Below are positions 25,922 through 34,009 of a stretch of 41,881 nt of DNA, piece after piece. This stretch comes from Bacteroidia bacterium (lineage in GTDB: Bacteria > Bacteroidota > Bacteroidia > NS11-12g > UBA9320): the NCBI GenBank assembly GCA_020849295.1, contig JADLGN010000038.1:1-41881 (forward strand), read 5' to 3'. The notes under the pieces were generated by a model, which did no database searches, was not told where the DNA came from, and worked only from the letters and a program-made list of their open reading frames with translations. The first letter of the stretch is position 1; each line of letters starts with the position of its first letter. Both the position numbers and the translations under genes were made by a program.

Positions 25922-27654
25922 CAGTTTATAACAAGTACTGTTCCTTTAAATGTTTTCTGGATATTATTATTGTCTAATATTTTTACAACATAAAAATATG
26001 TACCAATATCAACGGGAATTTCATTGACTTTAAAATCCCATCCATTAATTATATTGTCTGATGAGAATATTTTTTGCCCCCATCTATTATAAATATCTAA
26101 TTGAGATTTTAATAAATTTTCATTATTGCCATAAATTTTGAATATATTATTGTTGCTTAATGGGTTAATAGTTTGAGGAAAATAGTATTTGTTAGGTTTT
26201 TTAATACAAATAATATTAGATTGCGATATGCTTTCTAAATTCAAAGAATTAATGTTTTCTTGATTGATTATTTTAAAACATATAGAATCGGTTTCTTCTA
26301 TAGTATTGTTAAAATTAAAATCCATAAAGTCATTGTTGGTTTCAAAAACAGTGTTCCACGTGAAAAGATTTAAGCTATTTTGAAAAAACTGTTTATATAC
26401 TCCTTTTTCCCAACCAATATATCTATTCCATTTAAACAAATACTCGTTTTCTTTTATAAAAATTTTATTAAGTAATATTGAAGTGCCAATATTGGATACT
26501 GATATTGTATCTTTACAAAAATTAAAAGTTCTGGCTATATATTGATAAGATAAATTATTTACTCTAACATCGTAATCCTTATATTCATAAAGAGTTTTGT
26601 TCTTTGAAGAAATCCACTTGTTTATAAATAAAAAATTAGAGTTATCTGATGACTTGTATAATACTATAGTATCAACAGTAGAAATAGAGTCTATTTCTAA
26701 AGAGATATTAAGGAAAGAGTTATTTTCTACTGTAACATTACTAAGGTAAGTATAATTAGGTGTAATTTCCTTTCTTGATTTTATAAAAATTGTATTAGAT
26801 GAAGATGTAAAACCGTTATCTAAATTGATAGTTTTTATATAAATATTAATTAAAGAGTCATTTGATAAATGTTTAAAAGTAAAAGAGTTTATCCCAGTAA
26901 CATTAATTAATTCTTCAGTACTCTTGTAATTTTTAGTTATTATCAAAAAACTTTTTATATTATTCCAACCTTCGTAATTGTTCCAACTCAATTTTATTGA
27001 TTTTTTACAAGTATCATACGTGTTATTAATATAAACAGCTTTATGTGTTTTGCTTATTAAAGAATATAAATTACAACTATCAAATGAGGCAATTGAAAAG
27101 TATTCAGGATTTATATATGAATATGTGTTTAAAATCACGTAAGGATTATAAGAATAAGATATAAAGTCATGGACGGAATTATTGTATTTGTATATTTTGT
27201 AACCTTTAATATCATTAGAAGAGTTGTTTTTCCATCCTATTATTATGTTTTGCGATTTTTTATCAAAACTAACAGAGTCTATTTCTATATTAAAAGGCGG
27301 TGTTTTGTCAATATACACTGAGTTTGATGTGAAACTATCAATATTATTGCAAGAAGTATATGCTGTAATTTTAAATTTCCATATAGAAGTTAAGTTATTT
27401 ATTGGTATAGTAATTTCGGTCAAATTAATATTAATTATTTCAGTTAATTTTGTCCAAGACCCTTCATTTTCTGAAGAGTAAAGAATAATTTTTTGAAAAG
27501 AATTACAATTGTCGTAAATTTTTTCCCAATAAATAGTAACAGAAGATGTTTTATAATCAAGGCAAACTCTTTTTATTTCAGGGCTTTTATCAATGCCATG
27601 ACACAGTGAAATTTGAATTATAATAATAAAAAATAAATTAAATAATTTTATCAT
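25921..27654 (-). CDS. exported fibronectin-like protein with gliding-type CHU_C C-terminal domain
   Basis: The 577-residue protein begins with a Sec signal (LFNLFFIIIIQISLCHG). Fibronectin type III-like segments follow (KRVCLDYKTSSVTIYWEK, KKSIKLSWNNYEGW). The last 85 or so residues form a CHU_C/gliding-motility-associated C-terminal domain: YFPQTINPLSNNNIFKIYG, LDIYNRWGQKIFSS, GTYFYVVKILD and FKGTVLVIN. Such tails direct export through the type IX secretion system to the cell surface. The number of repeats and the ligand are unknown. It heads the operon with ybeY, mnmG and the Ig-like lipoprotein, and is divergent from rluB. Confidence 0.85.
   Translation of the reverse strand: MIKLFNLFFIIIIQISLCHGIDKSPEIKRVCLDYKTSSVTIYWEKIYDNCNSFQKIILYSSENEGSWTKLTEIININLTEITIPINNLTSIWKFKITAYTSCNNIDSFTSNSVYIDKTPPFNIEIDSVSFDKKSQNIIIGWKNNSSNDIKGYKIYKYNNSVHDFISYSYNPYVILNTYSYINPEYFSIASFDSCNLYSLISKTHKAVYINNTYDTCKKSIKLSWNNYEGWNNIKSFLIITKNYKSTEELINVTGINSFTFKHLSNDSLINIYIKTINLDNGFTSSSNTIFIKSRKEITPNYTYLSNVTVENNSFLNISLEIDSISTVDTIVLYKSSDNSNFLFINKWISSKNKTLYEYKDYDVRVNNLSYQYIARTFNFCKDTISVSNIGTSILLNKIFIKENEYLFKWNRYIGWEKGVYKQFFQNSLNLFTWNTVFETNNDFMDFNFNNTIEETDSICFKIINQENINSLNLESISQSNIICIKKPNKYYFPQTINPLSNNNIFKIYGNNENLLKSQLDIYNRWGQKIFSSDNIINGWDFKVNEIPVDIGTYFYVVKILDNNNIQKTFKGTVLVIN
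26352..26367. promoter_or_regulatory. parS-like centromere site B
   Basis: TGTTCCACGTGAAAAG on the plus strand matches 14 of 16 positions of TGTTNCACGTGAAACA. It shares the 15-mer TGTTYCACGTGAAAA with site A, 843 bp away and in opposite orientation. It lies inside the coding sequence of the CHU_C protein, as parS sites often lie in genes. Confidence 0.6.
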
Positions 27655-27787
27655 TTAAATTAATAGATGTAATTTTGAATAAAAAAATTACAAAGAATTA
27701 AAATCTTTTTAAAAACTACAAAATAAATAAAATATTGTCAGATTATATATAATTAAGAAAAACGGCAATATTAATAATTTAAATAAC

Positions 27788-27795
27788 TATTTTTG
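27788..27795 (+). promoter_or_regulatory. -7 box (TATTTTTG) of the rluB-like operon
   Basis: A perfect TAnnTTTG match ends 19 nt before the ATG at 27815 in the divergent spacer with the CHU_C gene. It likely drives the rluB-like, Omp28-like and xerD genes, which have no gaps between them. Confidence 0.45.
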
Positions 27796-27814
27796 TACTG
27801 TATTTTTCAATTTA

Positions 27815-28792
27815 ATGGCAAGCAACCTAAATGAGAATCAAAAAAGGATTCGAAAAAGAATTATAGTAAATAACCAAACTTCACAGTCAAGTTTCGTCCC
27901 TATTATAACAAGTAAGAATAATAATGATTTTTATAAGGGAAAATCATTTATTAAAAATTCATACAATAAGAAGGATTTTTTTAAAAGTTCGCCACAAAAC
28001 TCTCATACTTTTTTTAAAAAATATGAAAACAAAAGTGAAAATTCTGACATAGAAAGCGGTGTAAAACCAAAACCGAAGGAACTTTCAATAAGAATTAACA
28101 AGTATATTTCAAATGCCGGAATTTGCAGTAGGAGAGAAGCCGATAATTTGATATTAAGGGGTGAAATTTCTGTTAATGGAAAAATTGTAAAAGAAGTTGG
28201 AACAAAAATAAATATAAATGATGTGGTGGAGCACAAAGGAAAAAAAATATTTGAAGCACAACATGTTTATATATTATTAAATAAACCTAAAGACACAATT
28301 ACAACTACTAAAGATCCTGAAAATAGAGTAACAGTAATGGATATAGTTGAAAAAGCTACCAACCAAAGGATATTTCCTGTAGGAAGATTGGATAGGAATA
28401 CTACAGGAGTTATTTTATTGACTAATGATGGTGATTTTGCTCAAAAATTATCACATCCAGCAAGTAATGTAAAAAAAATATATTATGTAGAACTGAGTAA
28501 GCCTCTTGAAAATAATGATTTTGAAACAATAAAAAATGGGGTTAATTTATCTGATGGGTTTATAAAAGCAGACGACATTGCTTATGTTGACAATGAAAAT
28601 AAAAGCAACATAGGTATAGAGATTCATAGTGGTAGAAATAGAATTGTAAGAAGAATGTTTGAACATCTTGGATATAAAGTTAAGAAACTAGACAGAGTAG
28701 TTTATGCGGGTTTAGATAAGGGAGGATTAAAAAAAGGAAAATGGAGATTTTTAAGATATAATGAAGTTCAATCGGTTTTAAATTCTATATAA
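27815..28792 (+). CDS. RluB/RsuA-family rRNA pseudouridine synthase
   Basis: The 325-residue protein has an S4 RNA-binding domain at about residues 92-135 (IRINKYISNAGICSRREADNLI). An RsuA/RluB catalytic domain follows, with the aspartate in FPVGRLDRNTTGVILLTNDG and a C-terminal GRNRIVRRMFEHLGYKV. Members isomerise a single uridine in large or small subunit rRNA, and RluB (U2605 in 23S) is the closest guess. The first 90 residues are an added lysine- and asparagine-rich low-complexity tail, which may bind RNA. The Omp28-like gene starts at the next base after the stop. Confidence 0.92.
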   Translation: MASNLNENQKRIRKRIIVNNQTSQSSFVPIITSKNNNDFYKGKSFIKNSYNKKDFFKSSPQNSHTFFKKYENKSENSDIESGVKPKPKELSIRINKYISNAGICSRREADNLILRGEISVNGKIVKEVGTKININDVVEHKGKKIFEAQHVYILLNKPKDTITTTKDPENRVTVMDIVEKATNQRIFPVGRLDRNTTGVILLTNDGDFAQKLSHPASNVKKIYYVELSKPLENNDFETIKNGVNLSDGFIKADDIAYVDNENKSNIGIEIHSGRNRIVRRMFEHLGYKVKKLDRVVYAGLDKGGLKKGKWRFLRYNEVQSVLNSI

Positions 28793-29677
28793 ATGAGTAG
28801 AAATTTAATGTATTTTGCATTAATAATTTTTATTATTTCTTGTAAAGAAATACCTCCGTATATAAACTTTGAAGAAACAAACAGTAATCTTAAAGACACA
28901 ACGTATCTTATAACAAACCTGCCAGCACCTCAAAAAACAATGATAGTAATTGAGGATTTAACCGGCGTAAATTGCTCAAATTGTCCCAAAGCGGCAGACA
29001 AAATAAAAACTATTAAAGCTCAAAACCCAGATATGGTAATTTCAATAGGAGAGTATCCGTGGTCTTTATCTAATCTTACTGCACCTTGGCCAGGATATGA
29101 TACTATGAACACTAAAGAAGCTGACGATATTTTCGTTAATATTTTTAATAATCCTCCCGGAATACCAACAGGTGGTGTGAATAGAAAATTATTTAATGGA
29201 GAAAAAGACCTTTATGTAAGTTATTTCAACTGGACAGGCTATTCTGATATAGTAAAAAATATAGAATCAAATTGTGTTATAAATTATGAAATATTAAGTT
29301 TTGATACAGTTTTAAAAAAATCTTTAGTGAAATTAAAGGTTACATTTACAAAGCAATATGATAAGCAATTGAATCTTTCTATATTTTTAACTGAAGATAG
29401 TATTTACTCTAAACAACACATGCCTGACGGAACTAAAAAAACCGATTACTTACATAGTCATGTATTACGTAAGAGCCTTACACCTTATAGCGGAAGTCCA
29501 TTGAAAATGAACCAACCTGCAAATAACTATGAAGCAGGTAGAGTTTTTGAAAAAGATTTTGAAATTAAATTTTTGCCAAAGTGGAAAATAAAAAACTGTG
29601 AATTAGTTGTTTTAGTTAATCGCTTTGATAACGAAAGCAAAGAAATAATTCAGGCTGCAGATATAAGTTTTCAATAA
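28793..29677 (+). CDS. Omp28-like lipoprotein
   Basis: The 294-residue protein has a lipobox cysteine at 17 (IIFIISCKEIPP). A thioredoxin-like stretch follows, IVIEDLTGVNCSNCPKAADKI, with a CxxC pair at 61-64. It resembles the Omp28-related family of Bacteroidota outer-membrane proteins, whose role is not established. The C-terminal half is beta-rich (LVKLKVTFTKQYDKQLNLSIFL). There is no intergenic space on the left, and a one-base overlap (TAATG) joins it to xerD. The CxxC pair could be redox active, but this is inference. Confidence 0.78.
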   Translation: MSRNLMYFALIIFIISCKEIPPYINFEETNSNLKDTTYLITNLPAPQKTMIVIEDLTGVNCSNCPKAADKIKTIKAQNPDMVISIGEYPWSLSNLTAPWPGYDTMNTKEADDIFVNIFNNPPGIPTGGVNRKLFNGEKDLYVSYFNWTGYSDIVKNIESNCVINYEILSFDTVLKKSLVKLKVTFTKQYDKQLNLSIFLTEDSIYSKQHMPDGTKKTDYLHSHVLRKSLTPYSGSPLKMNQPANNYEAGRVFEKDFEIKFLPKWKIKNCELVVLVNRFDNESKEIIQAADISFQ

Positions 29678-30591
29678 TGAATATTTCTCTATTTATAGGA
29701 GAATATAAAAGATATCTTCAACTTGAAAAAAACCTTTCACTAAACAGTATAGAAGCCTATATAAGAGATGTAAAAAAACTTGAAGCATTTCTATTAAACT
29801 ATAATTTTAATAAAGCTAATTTATCTGCAGAAATTTTAAATGAATTTGTAAAATGGATTGCGAAAGAGGATATTTCGCCGGCATCCCAGGCAAGAATTAT
29901 TTCAGGAATCAAATCCTTTTTCAATTATTTACTAATTGAAAAAAAAATAGAAGAAAACCCAGCAGAAAATATTGATTTTCCAAAACTTGAAAAAAAACTA
30001 CCCAGTTATCTTAACTATAACGAAATAGAAAAAATGTTTTCAATTATAGATTTAAGTAAAACAGGCGGGTTTAGAAATAAAGTAATTCTTGAATTGCTTT
30101 TTGCGTGTGGGCTAAGAGTTTCAGAAGTAATAAATATTAAAAAAAACGATATTTCTTATGAAGAGGAGTGGCTAAAAGTTATAGGAAAAGGAAATAAACA
30201 AAGATTAGTGCCGATAAGTAAAAATGCTCTAAATTTAATAAAAATATATAACGATACCGAGAGAAATCACCAAAAACCTATTTCAAAAGACAAGGATATT
30301 TTATTTTTGAATAGAAGAGGTGGAAAATTGTCAAGAATATATATTTTCAATATTATAAAAGAACTTGCAGAAAAAGCCGGAATAAATAAAAATGTAAGCC
30401 CACACACATTAAGACATTCGTTTGCTACAAGTTTAGTTACAAATGGAGCCGATTTGAGAGCTGTGCAAAGCATGCTTGGGCATGAAAGTATCACTACAAC
30501 CGAAATTTACACTCATCTAGACAGAAAATTTCTTAAAAATACTGTTGATGAATTTCATCCCAGATCAGAAAAAAGAAAATCTAAGAAATAA
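29677..30591 (+). CDS. xerD: site-specific tyrosine recombinase XerD
   Basis: The 304-residue protein has an N-terminal SAM-like DNA-binding domain (about residues 1-90) and a catalytic domain with the complete set of residues: Arg147 (CGLRVSEV), Lys171 (GKGNKQR), His243 and Arg246 (HTLRHSFATSL), His269 (LGHESI) and Tyr278 (TTEIYTHL). XerD with XerC resolves chromosome dimers at dif. The length and the lack of nearby attachment sites or cargo fit a housekeeping recombinase, not an integrase. It is the last gene of the rluB-like unit and converges on mnmA with 5 nt between stops. Confidence 0.9.
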   Translation: MNISLFIGEYKRYLQLEKNLSLNSIEAYIRDVKKLEAFLLNYNFNKANLSAEILNEFVKWIAKEDISPASQARIISGIKSFFNYLLIEKKIEENPAENIDFPKLEKKLPSYLNYNEIEKMFSIIDLSKTGGFRNKVILELLFACGLRVSEVINIKKNDISYEEEWLKVIGKGNKQRLVPISKNALNLIKIYNDTERNHQKPISKDKDILFLNRRGGKLSRIYIFNIIKELAEKAGINKNVSPHTLRHSFATSLVTNGADLRAVQSMLGHESITTTEIYTHLDRKFLKNTVDEFHPRSEKRKSKK

Positions 30592-30596
30592 AAAAG

Positions 30597-31832
30597 TTAT
30601 TCTATTATTCCACTGCCCCAAAGCTGATTATCTATATACCAGGCTGCAAATTGTGAAGGAGTTATTCCTCTTTGGTTGTTAAAAAACCATAAATAATAAC
30701 AGTTGTTTGTTTTAATCAAAACACTTTCTTGCAAAGGTTGGCGGTACCTAATCCTTGATTGAACTTTTATATAAGAATTACATTTGATTTCCTGTTGCGG
30801 TATTATAAAATTAATATTATCAAAAGACATTTTCAAGCAGTTACTTAGTAAACCATTATGATTTTGCCCCTGACCAACATAAATAATATTATTAACAGTA
30901 TCTGTTTGTAAAACAAACAAAGGCTCTGGTTTGCCTCCAACTTGAAGACCTTTTCTTTGTCCTATTGTAAAAAAATGTGCACCTGTATGTGTACCAACGT
31001 TTTTTCCTTCGGTTTTTAAATATCGAATAGTTTTAGAACATTTTTCAAGAGAAGAAACAATTTCATTTGAAATTAAACCATGATCAAATTTGAAATAATG
31101 ACTTAAATCGTCAAAACAGTTAAATTCATTCTTTTTTACAAAGCTTGTATTATCATCAATTTCAATTATTTCACCTTGTTTTTGCATAAGTTGTTTTTGT
31201 AAAAAAATTGGCAAACTAACCTTTCCTATAAAACACAATCCTTGAGAATCTTTTTTAGATGCAGTAATAAGACCTGCTTCTTTGGCAATATTTCTTACCT
31301 CACTTTTTTGTAAATGACCAATTGGAAAAAGCGCTTTTGATAGTTGCTCTTGAGAAATTTGGCAAAGAAAATAACTCTGATCTTTTGATTTATCAGCCCC
31401 AGCAAGCAAAGTATAAAATTTTTCTCCATCAATTGATTTTTCTCCCTTTTGGCAATAATGTCCTGTAGCAACATAATCCGCACCAAGTTTAACTGCTGCT
31501 TTTAGGAAAATATCAAATTTAATTTCTCTATTGCATAATATATCAGGGTTGGGAGTTCGTCCTCTTTCATATTCGAAAAACATATAATCAACTATACGTT
31601 CTTTATACTCTTTACTAAAATCAAAAGTTTGAAAAGGAATACCTAATTTTTCGGCAACAAGTAATGCATCTTTACTGTCTTCTTCCCAAGGACATTCGTC
31701 AGTAGAAAGAACAGATTGGTCATGCCAATTTTTCATAAAAATACCAATTACATCATACCCTTGTTGTAAAAGTAATAATGCTGCAACCGAAGAATCAACA
31801 CCTCCCGAAAGCCCAACAACAACCCGTTTCAT
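30597..31832 (-). CDS. mnmA: tRNA-specific 2-thiouridylase MnmA
   Basis: MnmA makes 2-thiouridine at wobble position 34 of Lys, Glu and Gln tRNAs, using ATP and sulfur relayed from a desulfurase. The N-terminal PP-loop GLSGGVDSS (residues 8-15) and the catalytic cysteines in NPDILCNREIKF (Cys100) and GLCFIGK (Cys200) are all intact. At 411 residues it is about 40 longer than the enterobacterial enzyme, mostly from an insertion at about 212-270 characteristic of Bacteroidota. MnmG, which modifies the 5-position of the same nucleoside, lies 5 kb away. It is divergent from the PfkB kinase. Confidence 0.96.
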   Translation of the reverse strand: MKRVVVGLSGGVDSSVAALLLLQQGYDVIGIFMKNWHDQSVLSTDECPWEEDSKDALLVAEKLGIPFQTFDFSKEYKERIVDYMFFEYERGRTPNPDILCNREIKFDIFLKAAVKLGADYVATGHYCQKGEKSIDGEKFYTLLAGADKSKDQSYFLCQISQEQLSKALFPIGHLQKSEVRNIAKEAGLITASKKDSQGLCFIGKVSLPIFLQKQLMQKQGEIIEIDDNTSFVKKNEFNCFDDLSHYFKFDHGLISNEIVSSLEKCSKTIRYLKTEGKNVGTHTGAHFFTIGQRKGLQVGGKPEPLFVLQTDTVNNIIYVGQGQNHNGLLSNCLKMSFDNINFIIPQQEIKCNSYIKVQSRIRYRQPLQESVLIKTNNCYYLWFFNNQRGITPSQFAAWYIDNQLWGSGIIE

Positions 31833-31850
31833 TAGAAAAATTAAAGTTTA

Positions 31851-31858
31851 CAAAATTA
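31851..31858 (-). promoter_or_regulatory. -7 box (TAATTTTG) of mnmA
   Basis: A perfect minus-strand TAnnTTTG match ends 18 nt before the mnmA ATG, in the 72-nt divergent spacer shared with the PfkB kinase. Confidence 0.5.
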
Positions 31859-31875
31859 GCTAAAATTAAAAACCT

Positions 31876-31883
31876 TACATTTG
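31876..31883 (+). promoter_or_regulatory. -7 box (TACATTTG) of the PfkB kinase
   Basis: A perfect TAnnTTTG match ends 21 nt before the ATG at 31905. It overlaps the upstream in-frame start at 31881, which argues that translation begins at 31905. Transcription from it and from the mnmA box diverges. Confidence 0.5.
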
Positions 31884-31904
31884 CAATTTTTAAATAATAA
31901 AATC

Positions 31905-32819
31905 ATGAGCTTATTAGTATTAGGTAGTGTTGCTTTTGATGCAATAGAGACGCCATTTGGTAAAAAAGATAAAATAGTGGGAGGTGCAGCTTCTTATATT
32001 TCACTTTCAGCCTCTTTTTTTTACAATAAAATAAATTTAGTATCTGTAGTTGGATATGATTTTCCTGGTAATTTTATTAAACAACTAAATAATAGAGGTG
32101 TAGATACTCGAGGATTGCAGATTGTAAAAAATGAAAAAAGTTTTTTTTGGAGCGGTAAATATCACAACGATATGAATTCGAGAGATACATTGGTTACTGA
32201 ATTAAATGTTTTAGAAAATTTTGACCCGATTGTTCCTGAAGAGTATCAGAATTGTAAATATGTAGTTCTTGGAAACTTGCATCCGGTTGTTCAAAGTATA
32301 TTACTTAAAAGGTTAGAAAAAAGACCAGAATTAGTAATTATGGACACAATGAATTTTTGGATTGAATCAGCAAAAAAAGAGTTGAGAAACACACTCGAAA
32401 TGACAGATGTTTTAATAATTAATGACGAAGAAGCCCGACAGTTGAGTGGAGAATATAGCCTACTTAAAGCAAGCAGAATAATTAGAAACATGGGTCCTCG
32501 TTACTTGGTAATTAAAAAAGGTGAACATGGTGCGTTATTATTTTACAATAATGAAATATTTTATTGTCCCGCTTTGCCATTAGAAGAAGTATTCGACCCA
32601 ACCGGAGCTGGAGATACATTTGCAGGTGGTTTTGCCGGATTTATTGCCAAAAGTGATGATACTTCTTTTGATAATATGAAAAAAGCAGTTGTTTATGGTA
32701 GTGCAATGGCATCATTTTGTGTAGAAAAATTTGGAACAGAAAAACTTTTAGAACTAAACGATATAGATGTAAATGAAAGATTAAACATGTTTCTAAAATT
32801 ATCAGATATGGGATTTTAA
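31905..32819 (+). CDS. PfkB-family sugar/nucleoside kinase
   Basis: The 304-residue protein (start chosen at 31905, see the -7 box) shows PfkB ribokinase-family features. These are an N-terminal GSVAFDAIETP and GGAASYISLSASFF region, VVGYDFPGNF, and the C-terminal anion-hole signature DPTGAGDTFAGGFAGFIA with the catalytic aspartate of GAGD. The substrate is not evident. It could be a ribose, fructose or nucleoside-type sugar. Homologues annotated simply as sugar kinases are common in Bacteroidota. The E2-like acyltransferase starts 9 nt downstream, so the two are probably co-transcribed. Confidence 0.9.
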   Translation: MSLLVLGSVAFDAIETPFGKKDKIVGGAASYISLSASFFYNKINLVSVVGYDFPGNFIKQLNNRGVDTRGLQIVKNEKSFFWSGKYHNDMNSRDTLVTELNVLENFDPIVPEEYQNCKYVVLGNLHPVVQSILLKRLEKRPELVIMDTMNFWIESAKKELRNTLEMTDVLIINDEEARQLSGEYSLLKASRIIRNMGPRYLVIKKGEHGALLFYNNEIFYCPALPLEEVFDPTGAGDTFAGGFAGFIAKSDDTSFDNMKKAVVYGSAMASFCVEKFGTEKLLELNDIDVNERLNMFLKLSDMGF

Positions 32820-32828
32820 AAATAAAAA

Positions 32829-33623
32829 ATGGTGGAAAATATTAATTTAAATACGCCATGGAGAGTTACTGCCGCAACTATTTATAAAAAATCGGTTGAT
32901 TCAAAATTATTTGGTTCGGTAGAAATTGATATAACTGATCTTGAAAAATTTATAGATCAAAAACGTAAAACAGGATTAAAAGTTACTTTAACTCATATTA
33001 TCTTTCTTGCTACAGCAAAAGCAGTTAAAGAAATACCCCAATTAAATACCTATGTAAAAAGAGGGAAAATATGCCCGCAAAATAGCATAGATGGAACAAT
33101 AAGTGTTTTATTGAAAAACGGAGAAATGGGCTCTGTAAGAATTGAAAATGCAAACGAATTAAATCTATCAGAAGTAGTTGAAATAAGCCGTAAAAAAATT
33201 AAAAGCGCCAGAAAAGGAATTGAAAACAAAACAATGAAACTAAAATCAGCATTTTCATTTGTCCCATGGCCTTTAAATAAATGGATTGCAGAAATTTTAA
33301 GAAATTTGGTGACAAATTGGGGCTTGTCTATACCTAAATTAGGTATATCATCAAATACATTTGGATCATTTTTTTTAACAAATATCGGTTCTGTTGGGCT
33401 TAATGTTGGATATCCGGCTTTAATGCCTTATGCAAATGTTTCTTTTGTTTTAGTAATGGGAGGTTGCTCTATAAAACCGTGGGTAGTAAATGGCGAAATT
33501 GTGCCGCGAAAAATATTAAATATGAGTGCAGCATTAGATCACAGGGTAGTAGATGCTTCACATGCCGGAAAACTTTTTTCCTATCTTAAACATGCGATTA
33601 ACAATCCTCATATCTTAGAATAG
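32829..33623 (+). CDS. orphan 2-oxoacid dehydrogenase E2 catalytic domain
   Basis: The 264-residue protein corresponds only to the C-terminal acyltransferase domain of E2 (lipoamide acyltransferase). No lipoyl or peripheral-subunit-binding domain precedes it. The family histidine motif is present as LDHRVVDAS, where most E2 enzymes have DHRxxDG. TNIGSVGLNVGYPALMPYAN and FVLVMGG are also recognisable. Without a lipoyl domain it cannot be an ordinary complex core and may act on free acyl-CoA. E1 and E3 genes are absent. It follows the PfkB kinase by 9 nt. Confidence 0.85.
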   Translation: MVENINLNTPWRVTAATIYKKSVDSKLFGSVEIDITDLEKFIDQKRKTGLKVTLTHIIFLATAKAVKEIPQLNTYVKRGKICPQNSIDGTISVLLKNGEMGSVRIENANELNLSEVVEISRKKIKSARKGIENKTMKLKSAFSFVPWPLNKWIAEILRNLVTNWGLSIPKLGISSNTFGSFFLTNIGSVGLNVGYPALMPYANVSFVLVMGGCSIKPWVVNGEIVPRKILNMSAALDHRVVDASHAGKLFSYLKHAINNPHILE

Positions 33624-33647
33624 TTATTTTTTTTTAAAAAATAATAC

Positions 33648-33655
33648 TAAATTTG
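33648..33655 (+). promoter_or_regulatory. -7 box (TAAATTTG) abutting the 33660 lipoprotein start
   Basis: A perfect TAnnTTTG box stands 4 nt before the ATG at 33660 (TAAATTTG-AAAT-ATG). The mRNA should therefore begin at or next to the start codon, as at purS. Confidence 0.45.
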
Positions 33656-33659
33656 AAAT

Positions 33660-34007
33660 ATGAAAAACGTAATTAAAAATCAATGTTTTTTTTTACTAAT
33701 ATTACTTTTTACTTCTTGTATTGTTAAGCCGGATGAAGATGTTATTAAGAAATCAATTAAAAATTATTATTCTAAGAAAGAACTTGCAGATGGTGCAGGC
33801 AGTTGGGATATTAAAGAAATAATAATAATTGAAATTATCCAAATTCCAAAAACAAAAGAATGGAATGTTAAATCTGAAGTAAGTGGCGAATATGAAAATT
33901 TTTCACTACCCGATGAGTATAGAAACAAGCATAGTTTTAAAGATACAATATCCCTTATTTTTTATAAACAAAACGGAAATAATTGGCAATACAAAGAGAA
34001 TAAATAA
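33660..34007 (+). CDS. small lipoprotein, tandem paralogue 1
   Basis: The 115-residue protein has an SPII signal with lipobox cysteine 20 (LLFTSCIVKPDED). The mature part contains DVIKKSIKNYY, SWDIKEIIIIEIIQIP, EYENFSLPDEYRNK and NNWQYKE. This order of elements is repeated in the following gene, which suggests a duplication of a small alpha/beta fold like a cystatin- or NTF2-like domain. The function is unknown. The next gene begins 2 nt after its stop. Confidence 0.7.
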   Translation: MKNVIKNQCFFLLILLFTSCIVKPDEDVIKKSIKNYYSKKELADGAGSWDIKEIIIIEIIQIPKTKEWNVKSEVSGEYENFSLPDEYRNKHSFKDTISLIFYKQNGNNWQYKENK

Positions 34008-34009
34008 AA

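Noticed and set aside
29677-30591. Tyrosine recombinase as the integrase of a mobile element
   Set aside because: It has the length and sequence of XerD, is in an operon with a pseudouridine synthase, and no att repeats, tRNA target or cargo lie beside it.
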